Source of the DNA: Gongronella butleri | Taxonomy: Eukaryota; Mucoromycota; Mucoromycetes; Mucorales; Cunninghamellaceae | DNA length: 64,000 nucleotides | Assembly: GCA_025201375.1 (NCBI GenBank) | Contig: JAIWZP010000046.1 | Location: 62,001-126,000 of the forward strand | Direction of reading: 5' to 3' | Shown: piece by piece, positions 34,950-46,771 of the stretch | Layout: each line of letters starts with the position of its first letter | Numbering within the stretch: position 1 is the stretch's first letter | Program-made: the position numbers and the translations under genes | The notes under the pieces: generated by a model | Seen by the model: the letters and a program-made list of their open reading frames with translations, nothing else | The model's database searches: none | What the model was told of the DNA's origin: nothing

Positions 34950-35005
34950 TACTGTACACTACCCGTACAGTACAACAGTACCGTACTGTACAGTACTGTA
35001 CAGTA
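34950..35005. repeat. Footprint array of ten units inside repeat copy C
   Basis: Eleven TA dinucleotides separated mostly by CTG or CAG, with CAC, CCG, CCCG and CAACAG as variant spacers. The 56-bp array stands exactly where copy A of the repeat has the single TA at 4381-4382 (context ACGGTC-TA-GTCGAC). Confidence 0.85.
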
Positions 35006-35995
35006 GTCAATCCCCGATTTTTTTATTCCAGAAGATTTACTAGCAAATACCACCGGTAATAGCGGGCAAAGAAGCATCTACTGTAATGGGGTGACTTGCG
35101 GTGCGCTACGTAGCTTGGATTTTATAAACATTTTGCATCGGTCATTTCACCAACCTGCAGCCTACTACTGTACTGTACTCAGCGCAGACAAATGTGCAAA
35201 ATAAAAAGTAAAAAATAATAAAAAAATAAAAATTCCATGCAATCCACCACCTTCGTTTGGAAGTGTCAAACCTTAAATTTTTGCAAAAAAAATCTTGCTC
35301 AAAGTAGGCAACTTTCTCAGTCGATCATCGCCGTTCATGCGTCACTCTTTGGACATTTTTCTTAGTTTTGAGGCGACCTGCCATTTTGTCTGCCAATAGC
35401 AAATTGTCGGAATTACCTGTCTGGAATGCATTGATCACTCGGAGTTAGAAATTCTCCAAATTTGGCATTTTCTGAGACTGAAATGTGTGACCCCTGATTG
35501 ACCCCTGAATTTTTCAAAAGTGGTCGTAGCGCTTTGGGGGTTTAAGCTTTTTTGTTGCAAGTTTTGCGGTGAACGCGATGCGGTTAATTTGGAGCGGGGT
35601 CGACCATGCAGATGACGAGACGAATGAAAAATAGGACAAATATCTGGTTTTTGACATTTTCCAGTCCAAAAAAAATCGGGCGGGTCCGTCTTGAGCACTG
35701 GGCCGTAGGTTAAGACGTGGCGCATTTTTCATTAGCGGCCAAGTATGCTGTAAAAAAATTTCTGGAGGCACAGCTAGCCGGGAAAGTCCGAAAAACACGT
35801 TCTTTGATTTTTATAAGGTGAATGTGTAGTTGTGTACGAGTTTGTGCATTGTAGCGCGTTGCTTGGTGCACGCATTGTGGCATTGATGTGATGGCACGCG
35901 TCAGATGATCCTGTCTAGAATTGTATCATATTAAGATTGAAAATGGAGCGATCAACATCGCATTTGCGTGTAAAATCCATCAAATATGATATCAT

Positions 35996-36060
35996 ATCAT
36001 ACATGAAATTATGCTTCGTGCATTTTGATATCATACATGAAATTATGCTTTGTGCATTTT
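35996..36060 (+). repeat. 34-bp tandem duplication
   Basis: ATCATACATGAAATTATGCTT, then C or T, then GTGCATTTT occurs twice in a row with one mismatch, the two copies starting 34 bases apart and each led by a TATCATA string. Confidence 0.7.
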
Positions 36061-36769
36061 TCAGACAATTACGACTTTATGAGCAGTCCAATTTTTCTTA
36101 AACAGAGACAAGATCCGCTATTCTTACGGTAAGCATGACTTGTTGTGCGCTTGTGCTTGTGCCCCACTGTGTGCTTGCAACAATACGTATGATAACGCCG
36201 CCATCCCGATTTGAGAGTGTGATATGAGAGGTGCTGTAAGAATATGATAGAAGAACTGTATGTACGTATCATAAATGGTGGAACGTGCAGTAAAATAATG
36301 AAACGAATATATCCATACAGTATCATACGTACCGGTAGCCATCGAAAAAAACATCTTATGATATGATATTGTCATAACCACGACATCAACATCAATAATT
36401 TACGTATGATACTGTATTCATTTGATTTTTTTTTTAGGACCGCGCTAGGACATCATATCATACGGCGCTTATAATGCGTGCCATCGATGAAAAATGACGC
36501 ATTTCACAAATTGACTATCATAAAATTGGCACACGTGTCACTCGCGCAAATGTGTTGATGTTTTGGGTTTTTTTTATTAGAGAATTTGCAGCAAGCAGGG
36601 GGAATTTGAGACAATAAAAAGATGCAACCAAGGGAAGGCCAAGTGCCAACCAACAAAAAAAAAAAAAAAAGGAAAAGAACCCAATGTATGTACGAACCAA
36701 AACGAAAGCCAAAAATAAAGAAGCATGATACACAAAAATGGGAAAGAGCGTAGGGGGTTGAAGCATAGC

Positions 36770-37365
36770 CTATGCAGGTACAGACACCTGCGAGGCGTCC
36801 AAGCCGAGCGAGTGCAAAAACAGGTTGGTGTTGTCGATGCGGTGCGACGCGTGATCCCTGGAAAGGCGGTTGCTCTTTGACAAGATGATGTTGTCCATGA
36901 CGCGGTCTCTGTTGGTGGCGCGTAATAAAAAAAATTATAATTTTTTGAGCATCCCAAATGGGCAAGTCGCAGACTTTTTGGTTTTACCTGACTTCTGTGA
37001 CAAGGATGTGTTGTTGGTCCATGGATGCGCCGACGGCAATGGCGGCGAGGAATTGCCAGACGTACATGTCGTCGGCATTGATGAGGACCTGGGCCATGTC
37101 GATGTGTGGGCTGGCGGGCGCGAGGAAGTAGACGGACGGGAAAATCGCAGCAAAGTGGCCCTGCAGCTTGCTAAACAGCGACGCATACACGTCCTGCCAC
37201 AGGCTCAGCTCATCCGCCGAGGGGGGAGCAAACCCGTGCAGCGCACCGCCACCTTGACGCAAAATCTCCGCGCGCGACAACAACATGGTCAAAAACGCAA
37301 GTCCAGGCTAAAAAATGAAGAAAAACCAAAAAAAAAAAAAATCAGCCCCATTTCATTGCGTTTGC

Positions 37366-37401
<36 letters not shown>

Positions 37402-39431
37402 CATTTCTTACCTTGGTTTGAGCGACCCATCGGATGTCATTCTTGTCCATGAGCAGTCGCGTGAGACCAATGACCACCTTCATGGGGGCCTCGGTGATAA
37501 ACGAGAGGAGCGCGGGCGCAGTGGCGTTCATGAACAAGTCCATGTCCTCGTAGGCGACGAAGCGTTGACGCTGGGCCTCGTCACTGTTGGCGACCTGGGT
37601 GCCGGGGTAAATGACAGGGCGGCACACCTGCAATTGGCTGAAATTGGCGAGGATCACGCTCAACATGGACAAGTTCTGGTCGTGCGTCAATGGGCGGATA
37701 ATACGCGGAATCAGCTTCTTGCCCTTGTTGATCGTCAGCATCGACACAATCAATGGCGTGCTGGTTCATAGAAAAAAAAAGGACACGATGGGGTGAGATC
37801 AAAAATGCCACTTTTTTTTTCTCTCTCTCTCTCTCTCTCTTTCTTTTTACCTCTGATCATTGTTGGTGTCTTCCATGACGTGGAGGGACTCCCAGAGCGA
37901 TTGGACCTTGGCATTGTACTGCTCGTTCCACTCCTCGAGCTTGCGCTCTTGTTCCTCCTCGTCGTCGCCGCGTGATCGCGCGGGGCCCTGGCGGCGCATC
38001 TGCTCGAGCTCGAGAATCTTGCTGTACAGGCTCTCGACAAAGTTGAGCAAGTAGCGGCGGTCATTCGTCGACACCTTGCCCTTCTAATGAAACAAGATAA
38101 AAAGATGAGCAATCGCGTCATTTAGCAAAAAAAAGGACAAAAATGGGCCTTTCTTCCATGGTCTCTTACCGGCGTGCTTGTGGTGCCGTCGCCGGCGCTG
38201 TCCTTTGCGCTGGTGGGCGACCCTTCGCTGGACTGGGCCTTTTTCTCGGACACCTGCAACACCTGACGAGGATTGCGCGTCGACAGCGTCGTGATCTTGC
38301 CCAGGGCGCCCTCCAAGGTGACTAGGTTTTAAAGAAACAGGGTGAGCAGGGTGATCCATTCCGTCGCATTTTTTTTATTTTTACCTTGGGTCTGCTTGGG
38401 ACGGCGCTTGGCGTCATTGACGATGCGCTGGACCTGCTGATGGATGCGATTCATCATGTTGTTATCGCGACGGCCATCGCGAGTGCGACCTCCGGTGGGT
38501 CCGTCGGCTGGCTTGCTGTTGTTGGTGGCGCCCATGGCGCGCAAACGGAGCGACGAGTACACTTGATAGTAGAAATCGTCCGCATACGGGTCGCCCGACG
38601 CCAATTGCTGCAGCTGGATACGCTGAACAAGATCCTTGTCGTACTGCGTCATCAGGTTGTCGTAGCGGCTCTGCAAAATAAAATAAAAAGAAAGCTGGAT
38701 GAGAAGCTGAAGAGACGAAGACGCGTTTTTTTTGTAATACCTTTTGGACGTTTTGGGTCTGATTGGCACGCTGCATGGCCTGTTGTTCCTGTCGCATCAA
38801 TTCCATCTGCTCGACAAATTCCTGGTGTTGGCGCTGCAGGGCAGCGACGCGCAATGGGTCCATGTTGGGGATGGCCTGGGCACCGAGAGGCGGGGTGCCA
38901 GGAGACATGTACATGTAGCCGCCTTGCTGTTGCGGTTGCTGCTGCTGTTGCTGCTGGTACATTTGCTGTTGTTGTTGCTGGGTCTGAGGAGGCAGCTGAT
39001 GTTGCATGCGTTGCTGCTGAAGCATGGCCGCCTCGACCTCGGCAAGACTGAGCATCTTTTTGCCCTGTTGGTCGCCAGCAAAGTGTTGCTGTTGCTGCTG
39101 TTGCGGCGCGTGCTGTTGTTGGGCGCGCTGCTTGCGATACATCTCGGCCTCAATCTCATCGAGTGACATTGGCATGCGTGCATGCGCATTGCCCTGGCGT
39201 TGCATGAAATCCATCGATGACGACGGCGACATGCCATAACCCTGCGCTTGCTGCTGTGGCTGCGGCTGCTGCTGACCATACCCGGGCTGGCCCATTGGAC
39301 CGAAATCGCCCCAAATCGACTTGGCCTGGACAAAAAAAAAAGTATGAATACCCAGAAAACGTACCAAACAATTAAAAAAATCGCCCTTTACCGCCTCGTC
39401 CTTTGGCCAATTGAGCGAGTCACGTTGGCGC

Positions 39432-39463
<32 letters not shown>

Positions 39464-39945
39464 TTGTTGTTGGTGCAATTGGCGCTGTTGGTGCAATTGC
39501 GCCTCGTTGGCGACCTCGTTTGGCTTGTGGTGGCGCATGCGTTCGTCCGCGGGCAGATCTGACGTGAAGCGCGCAGTGCTGGCTGCAAAATCAAAATCCT
39601 TGCCGATCGAATCATCGCCAAACGTCTCGTCGTTCAAATCGTCGCCGGCTTCCTCGAGCTGGTCACCAAGGCCATCGTCAAAATCGTCGTCGCCAAGCTC
39701 CTGGCGCAAGGACGCAAAGTCGTACACATCCGCATCCTCGCGTGCCGCGCGTTCCTTTTGCGCCATGCGCAGCTCATCATCCGTCATCCGAGGCATCTCA
39801 GCGCCAAATCTACGAAAAAAAAAGAGGTGTTTAGATCGTGGACGGGGCCATGGCGGTGTGTGTCCGCGCGTCGTCCGTCGTCCTTTTTGCGCGCCACACT
39901 TGCGCCCAAGCCTCGCCCAACTTACCCAAAAAACGAATCTCCCAT
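36770..39945 (-). CDS. PAT1: mRNA decapping activator Pat1
   Basis: Nine exons (39926-39945, 39392-39809, 38741-39325, 38385-38670, 38170-38321, 37851-38083, 37412-37760, 36988-37307, 36770-36908) give about 833 residues. Pat1 binds the Lsm1-7 ring on deadenylated mRNA 3' ends, recruits Dhh1 and Dcp1-Dcp2, and represses translation in P-bodies. The first 20-nt exon encodes the conserved start MGDSFFG. The N-terminal acidic Dhh1-binding segment shows LNDETFGDDSIGKDFDF. A 15-residue Gln run lies near residue 115. Repeats MSLDEIEAEMYRKQRAQ and MLSLAEVEAAMLQQQ precede more Gln-rich sequence. The middle domain has DKDLVQRIQLQQLASGDPYA, and the C-terminal alpha-helical repeat domain ends NTNLFLHSLGLDASQV. 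One intron carries a (CT)n run at 37821-37840. Confidence 0.94.
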
Positions 39946-40340
39946 TACAAATTCACAGAAAAAGGGAGTGCGTTGAGTGAGAGGGTGGTTGCTATTCTGC
40001 AAAACAGGCAAAAAAAAAAAAAGTGGATATGAGAAACACGATGGAAGTTTGGGAGGTCAGATAAAAAAATAAGTGTTGTGCAGGGAGGGGGGGAAAGGCT
40101 TTTATTATATAATACAAGTGGCGGTTTACCTAGACAAAATAAAGCCTTTTTCCTTCCGAGCGAGCAAAAGGTATCAAAATAGGATGGGAAAGGGTGGAGA
40201 AGAAGAAAGAAAGATGGGAGAACAAGGGAAAAAAAGAGAGAGAGAAAAAAGTGTGTCTATGTGGCCATTGGCGTCGGGGCGACAGCAAAAAGGCAAAAGA
40301 AAAAATAAAAAGTGACTGTGGCTGCCCAAATCAAGCCCGA
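39946..40340. other. Intergenic, no feature seen
   Basis: About 395 bases between PAT1 and the esterase gene, both on the minus strand. Purine-rich on the + strand. Nothing recognised beyond a run of A near 40011-40022. Confidence 0.5.
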
Positions 40341-40757
40341 TCATGAGAGGCCGTTGAGCTCGTTTCTCAATTGATCCGCAAAAACTTTGTGCACATGCGT
40401 CGTGGGGTGTAAATCGTTCAGCCAAAAGTAGCTAAAAAGAGATCGATTCAATCCACAAATACAAAACAAAAATGAACCAAATGCTTCTCTTTCTTACTCA
40501 TTGATGGGGTCGCAGCCATGCTGCTGAGGGTGTGCGACATCAGGGCAGAAGCCAGTGACATTTTTAAAGCCGTAAAAACGAGGGAACGACAACAAGTCGT
40601 TAAAAATGGCCCACGCGTCCACATAGTAGAAAAAGCCATTCCTTTGATTTTGCAGACCAAGCACCATGGTCTTTAACAATTGGTTGTATTCTAAGAGAAA
40701 ATGCGGCGCGCGCGCATTGCACATTAGAAAACACGTGCCTTTTTGCAAAGTGTTGCG

Positions 40758-40797
<40 letters not shown>

Positions 40798-41806
40798 CGA
40801 ACCAGGTTGGGCATCTTGTCACCCGCGCCGGATTTCCATTTTGGGCTTTTCTCAATAGGGGGCACGTTGATGAAGATAAAATTTCTTGCATGATGCTCAT
40901 GTAAATAAACCTGCAGTGGGGGAGAGACCGCGTCATGGTGTGGGTCAATGGCAAATTTAAGCAAAGAGCGCAGAAGCAAGGCACATAATAATGAGTTGGA
41001 TTGTCACCTGGTATCCTTTTTTTTTTTCTTTTAAGAGCTGGGGTCACTCACGACAAGATTGCGGTAATACTCGATCAAACGCGTCAATGGCACTTTTTGG
41101 TCACCCGACACCTCCAATCCGAGGTCATTGATGCCCACAAAGACTGCATACAGTGTGTTCTCACTTTGCCATGTCTTGCCGTCCTTGAGGAAATACTTTG
41201 GAAACAGGTGCGTCACTTGGCGCGTCACATCAATCACACTTTGGCAACAATAAAAAAAAAATAAACGGATCAATCGGCTTTGCTCTCGTCCACTCAGATT
41301 GCTCGCCCAACCAGCCGGTCGTGCATTCATTAAAAAGAAAGTTTTGAGGAGTAAAGAGCTCACCTTGCATTCTGGCAACAGCCAAGCAATAGAAAAAGAA
41401 AAAAAAAATAGAAAAAAAATTAGCTTGTTAGCCTCACCTTGCTTGCCATCCCGTTGCCCCCATTGCTAATGGGCATTTCCTATTTTTTTTTTTTTTCATC
41501 GTGTCTGCGTACCTGATGGACCAATTCGTCGCTAATGGGCGCGCTGTTGTATGCAATGTCCCAGACAGTGAGATTTTGCTCTTTTGTAAAGTAATCGACC
41601 CAATTGAAGCCATTGGTGGACGAGACCTGGCTAGGATCCGGGTACGACAACGAGTTGAGGTCCAGATACTTTGTAGAGTATGAATCCCCAAAGACAAACA
41701 GCGTTTTGATGCCATTGAGTTCAAAAGCGTGTCGCGCCGCAAGTGAGACGGGTCGCGCCGAACCCAGCAAGACAAACAAAGCAATGCAAATCAGCGCGTC
41801 TATCAT
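40341..41806 (-). CDS. Secreted GDSL/SGNH-type esterase or lipase
   Basis: Seven exons (41513-41806, 41438-41479, 41364-41371, 41052-41238, 40796-40910, 40498-40690, 40341-40431) encode 309 residues. The third exon is only 8 nt; joining it gives one open frame (NGGNGMASK-NAS-VIDVTRQV) where direct joining does not. The protein starts with a signal peptide (ALICIALFVLLGSARPVSLA). Catalytic blocks are FVFGDSYS (Ser nucleophile), VFVGINDLG (oxyanion Asn) and LNDLHPTTHVHK (Asp-x-x-His pair). NFIFINVPPIEKSP and FYGFKNVTGFC are typical of fungal carbohydrate-esterase-16-like members, which deacetylate plant or wall polysaccharides. Lipid or sugar ester specificity is not decided. Confidence 0.85.
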
Positions 41807-42454
41807 GGAGAAGAGTGTAATTGAAAAAGGGCGAGGGGCAACCAGAGAAAATGGAGGAGAAAACGGGAGACAATGAGAGAGAGAAAAGAGAAAAGAGAAA
41901 AGGGGGAAAAAGAGGGGAAATTGACCGTTAAAAATTGATGGATCGCAACCGGGCAGGTGTTTCCTCTCCTTTCAAAAAAAAAAAGTGCGGGTGTGCGCCA
42001 AACTGCGCATCTGATGGGGCGGCTGGCCGGCCATGCCCCCCCCCCCTCGCACACACACAAAAATAAAAAAATGACCTCGTTTCTGCATCCTCTGTTATTT
42101 TTCGTGTCACTTGGTGCTCCGCTGATCAAATGTCAACAACACGCTTGACAAGCAAATCATCGGGCCAGGCACACACCTTTCTGCTGTGCCAATGGCGATT
42201 GGCTCGCCCTTGGTCACGCCCTCCCTTTTTTTTTTTTTTCGCCATTTGGGCCATGTGACCCTGAGCGGAGTCGTCGGCGTCCATTGTCGCGCCCATCGGG
42301 CGGGTGTGGCGTGCGGGCGCGCGCTTTTCTGCAAGCTGCGGGATGCCTAAAAAGGGAGTGCTTCTTTTTACTACAACTTGTGTGTTTCAAGGGAAAAAAG
42401 AAAAAGAATAAAAACAAATACAAAAAACAACAAAAACAAAAGGGGTCTAAAGCA
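41807..42454. other. Intergenic, no gene seen
   Basis: 648 bases between two minus-strand genes. The left part is purine-rich on the + strand (leader of the esterase transcript). The rest holds short frames without recognisable features. Confidence 0.5.
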
Positions 42455-44316
42455 CTACAACTTGGCCTGGACCGTGGTCTTGGCGGGCTTGAAGAAGATA
42501 TCGGGCATCTTGCGGCGTTGGACCTTGCCGGTGCCCGTCTTTGGCAATTGGTCGGCAAAATAGATGCGCTTGGGCATTTTGAACTTGGCGAGCTTGGAAA
42601 CGACAAAATCCTGCAACTCCTTTTCTGTGGTCTTGCCCTTTTGCTTGAGCACAACCGCCGCGTGCACTTCTTGGCCATACATTTCGTCGGGGACGCCAAA
42701 GCACACGGCCTCGGCAACATTGGCGTGCGACAGCATCACGGCATCCAATTCCAAGGGCGAGATCTTCTCGCCACCACGATTGATCAGCTCCTTGATGCGG
42801 CCCGTGAGGATCAAATAACCGTCCTTGTCCTTTTTGCCTTGATCGCCCGTGCGGAAATAACCATCTTGCGTGAATGCCTCGGCATTGGCCTTTGCATTGT
42901 TCAAATAGCCCTTGGTCACGTTGCTGCCCTTGATGCACACCTCGCCTTCCTCCACGGGCTTGCCCTGGTCGTCCAAAATCACAATTTCGACACCTTGGCC
43001 CAAGCCCACGGAACCAGGCTTGTGCTGGCCATACTTTGGCAGCGGATTCGATGTCATCTGATGCGTCGCCTCGGTCATCGCATACGCCTCAAGAACAGGT
43101 GCCTTGAACGTGGCCTCGAGCGCGTGCAACGTCGTGGGCGCAAGACTCGATGAACACGACCGGATAAATCGAATCGACGGCACTTGCGCAGGCGGCTGAC
43201 GCAGCAAGATCTGGTGAATCGTCGGCACTACAAAATTAAAAAAAAAGGGGAGGCGGGGCAAAGCGTCAGCGCATCTTTTTTTTTTTCTCCTTTCCATGGA
43301 ATCACGTGAATCCATGTGTCCTGTGCAAACACTTGGCAGCAAAAGCACGAGTGAAGAATGGTGTCATCCACCCACTATTTTTTTTTTCTATTGTCATTTT
43401 TACCTGCGGTATACCAATTGCATTGATTGTCGGCAAAATCGGTCCAAAAGTGCGACGCGCTGAATTTTTCGGGGATGACGACGGCCGCGCCGGCAAACAG
43501 CGACGCCAGCAGGCCACAAATGAGACCGTGCACGTGGAACAAGGGCATCACAAGCAGTGTGCGGTCTTTTGGCGTCAATTCATACGTTCCAACGATGTTT
43601 TTCATCGACGTGCCCAAGTTCAAATGCGTCAATGGCACCCTGAACACACACACACCCAAAAAAAAAAAATGAGCCCCACGGTTCAACTCTTTCCCGCAAA
43701 ATCACGGTGCATCACGCATAATTTTTTTTTTTGATTTTCCTATTTTCCTCTTTTTGCTATTTTTGGTTCCCACTTACGCTTTGGGTCGGCCTGTGGTGCC
43801 ACTGGTATGGAGCAAGAGCGTGACATCCTGGGGGTCGGGTCGGAAGGCAATGGCGGGAGCCGCCGCAAGTGGCCGTTGCGGGGTCATTCGCAGCTTTTGC
43901 CCGTCGAAAAAGAGCTCGAGCACCTGCACATTCATGTGTTCCGCGGCCTGGACCGCCGGTGTATGATGGCGGATGGACCCTGGAGGCACAATGAGCACCG
44001 ATGCCTTGGAGTCCTCCAGATAAAAGATAAACTCGTCCTTGGTGTACGCCGGATTCAATGGCGCGGCCGTCAGGCGCATAAAGCCGGCACCCAGGAAGCT
44101 GAGGACAAATTCAAGGCTGTTGGGATACGCAATGGCCACGGCATGGCCTGGCTCCATCGCGTGCGGCGCCGCATTCCTCAATTGCGCAGCAAAATCACGA
44201 ATGTGCTCATAAAGCTGCTTGTACGAGAGTTGACAGGGGACTCGGCACGACTGGGGGATAATCAATGCAAGCTTGTCATCAAAATGCGTCTCAAAGATAC
44301 TGTGCAATGTCGTCAT
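42455..44316 (-). CDS. PCS60: Peroxisomal AMP-forming acyl-CoA synthetase, oxalate-CoA ligase (Pcs60) type
   Basis: Three exons (43778-44316, 43404-43639, 42455-43227) give 515 residues, close to Pcs60/Fat2. The enzyme makes an acyl-AMP and then an acyl-CoA; yeast and plant relatives act on oxalate. The P-loop LLLHTSGTTGRPKA ends at the first intron. Later motifs are LFHVHGLICGLLASL, AYAMTEATHQM, DGYFRTGDQG, GRIKELINRGGEKISP and the C-terminal LPKTGTGKVQRRKM with the catalytic Lys. The last three residues AKL form a type 1 peroxisomal targeting signal, which fits with Pex14 elsewhere in the window. Substrate choice (oxalate or other short acids) is inferred from overall resemblance. Confidence 0.88.
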
Positions 44317-46771
44317 GGAGGAAGAAAATGCGATCAAACACCGTCTATGTATATACAAAAAGAGAGGGAAAAAAAAGGGGGGAGGGGCGAGAAAAAGAAG
44401 AGATAAAACAAAAAGCTCTTGAAAAAAGAAAAAAAGAAAGAAAAAAAAAGATAAAAATGAACAGACCACGGTGACATCTTTTGTACTCACAAATTGCGGT
44501 TTCAGACTCAGCCGCAGCTTAGGGAAAAATAAGGTTCGTTTGGAGCACGTCATTGAATCATGCCTGCCTTACAAAAAAAGATCTTAAATTTCGCCCAACA
44601 AGAAACTAAGCGTATTATAAAGATTTTTGGTCACGCTCTCTGGCTAGATCGTGTCAGGCCAAGGCCAAACATCGCACTCAACACCTACATCACGGGCCAA
44701 AACAAAAGAAAACGTGTGTTTGCATGGTGTCATCGGCCGCGAAAATAGTGCCGGCCCCGGCGGGCGGCGGGCCCTTTTTCTCGCTTTTTGGCCTGCATTG
44801 CCTTTTTCTGGCAAGCTGGTGGGGATTAGCAGGTCATTGATGTGTTTTACTTTTTTCGCGAAAATGGACATTTTATGGACTGGAGTCCCTCCATTGCCTT
44901 TCAATTGCTTTTTGTTCTTAGAGGGATGCACAAGGGCCTTTTTTCAAAAAAAAATAATGCAAGAGTCACGTGCACGCACCCATTGCTCATGCTTGGCAAA
45001 GCCTTGTCGACGCGTTTAGCCGCTCTGTAAAATGAAGACTCTTTCTGACGCATGATGAATATGGTCCAATGTACAATTCCTTGTGCTCACCGAGCTTGTA
45101 CAAACGCCCATGGATGATCGCCACTAGGGCGGTCGAGTCTCTGCCCGCGAGAATGGCGTCCATGGTCGGGATACTTGGAATGACAAGCGCGATTCTGGTT
45201 TCCGATTCAAATTGCCATCTCAAACTTGGTGTAGCGCTCTCAATGACACTTGTGGATCACTGTTTCCAAAGTTGCCAGTGATCGGACGCTCTGCAGCACG
45301 GAGCAATCCACACAGATTGATGTGTTTTCGTCTTTTGGTGATATTTGCCCAGATGATTTTATATGTGCGTCCAGCATTGTGCTCGTATTTCAGGTTGCGT
45401 ATCGACCCAGCATTGCATGCAGCACATTAAAAAACAAGAGGTCCATTACGTGACAAAGGAGAAAATCGCTATTTGAATTTTTTTACCGCTTTTTGGTTAC
45501 TTATCGATGAAAGAGACACCTGCAATGCCCCATTGTGTTCCTTTGTATTAAGAAGTCTATGTCTTGCGGTTCAAACAAGCCCACCCTCGAAACATTTGGA
45601 CCACTGGATGGCGCGCAAAAGACGATTTTCGAAATTTGCTTCCAGGAGATACAATCGTGGACCGTAAAATGGTCAAACTTAGGACCTCAGATTGCCACGC
45701 CATTCACACACGGTGAACGACGTTGATTTGCTGATGGAAATGCAATAAAAGCCAAGGGTCCGTTCTTTGGTTTTGGCAAAAAGTCGCGAAAATCTGTAAA
45801 TTTTCACCTCAGGGCAAACTCAACGAGGATTGACTGCAGTGCTTTGCAAGTTATTTCGTCAAAAACAGCCCGTCTTGCTGCGTATATGGCCATTAGTGAT
45901 CAATGAAAAAAGTGGATTTTTGACCATTCTTTCGCGTATTTAAAAACATATATAATTTTCGACGCGTAAAAAACCGCGTCTATCGCCGAGTTACGCGTGC
46001 CTACTCGTATTGAAATCCATGGCCCCGCCGTATTTCTTGCTAGTGGACGCGTCCGAACGCGCTTCAAGACGCGTTTTCCTAGTGTCATTCTGGGGACCTC
46101 ATTTTTCGATTTTGGTTTTGGAGGCTCGACATGGCTTAATTTTGATTTGCGAGTGGTGCGCGTCGACGATCTTTGACAGCTTGCGAATTGCATTCACCTA
46201 GGGTTTTTAGCTTTCCTTTTCACATGAGGATGTGTTTCGAGGCACTGGGGTTGCCAGGTTGAGCTGCTCTCAGGTGACGCTTCGCTAAAATGACCTTTTT
46301 TCTATGTTTCTCCGGCTGAACGGCGTCCTGATGCTCTCAAATTCGAACTACATGAGAAGAGAGACATGAGATCAACGATGACAGCATTTCTCGGTGCGTC
46401 GATTAGAGCCAAACGGCAGATGTTTGCAGATTAGCATGGTTGGGCGTTTTTTTTATGCCTTCATACTGCTACGTCGAGGTAAGTTGCATGCATAAAGCCG
46501 TGCTCCTGATGCTTGAGCATCCGCGCGTTTCGTGCTGCGCATGCAACATGGAGCTTGCCAAAGAAAAAAGCGCGACTCGTAATGAAATGGGTGGTGTTCA
46601 CAAACTATTCCCCTTTTTCTCTCGCTCTCTTGTAACGAGGCCATGGTAGAAAAAGCATCTCTTTGTAAACAGGTTGTGATTCTATGCGGAACAACGAGGG
46701 GAGAGGAAATGAGAGGAAGCTACAAAAGGGGAAAAAGGAAGAAAAAAAAAAGAGAAAACAAAAAAGAAATT
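44317..46771. other. Gene-poor repeat zone
   Basis: 2.4 kb with no supported gene; contains repeat family 2 copy 3 reversed (about 45480-46200). Short frames are not conserved. Confidence 0.6.
45480..46200 (-). repeat. Dispersed repeat family 2, copy 3 (reversed)
   Basis: On the minus strand it matches the order of landmarks of the copies at 1890 and 31430: CTCCAAAACCAAAATCGAAA, the segment ACGCGTCCACTAGCAAGA, CAATCCTCGTTGAG, and GTGGCAATCTGAGGTCCTAA. No footprints of the TACWGTA type are seen in this copy. Confidence 0.55.

Larger units (their letters stand above)
34480..35900 (+). repeat. Dispersed repeat family 1, copy C (interrupted by footprints)
   Basis: Collinear with copies A (3950-5200) and D (60370-61720). 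Relative to them, this copy has extra TACWGTA-type sequence at 34911-34926, 34950-35005, 35079-35085 and 35166-35177. Sister copies show a bare TA at the 34950 site (4381-4382 in A) and at the 35079 site (in B near 3280 and D near 60993). At the 35166 site the sisters simply lack the insert. Confidence 0.7.
34150..36769. other. Repeat and transposon-footprint zone
   Basis: 2.6 kb without a gene between the tandem-HTH gene and PAT1. It contains repeat family 1 copy C, nested TACTGTA/TACAGTA arrays, many TATCATA/TATGATA strings and a 34-bp tandem duplication. Densest such region of the window. Confidence 0.7.
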
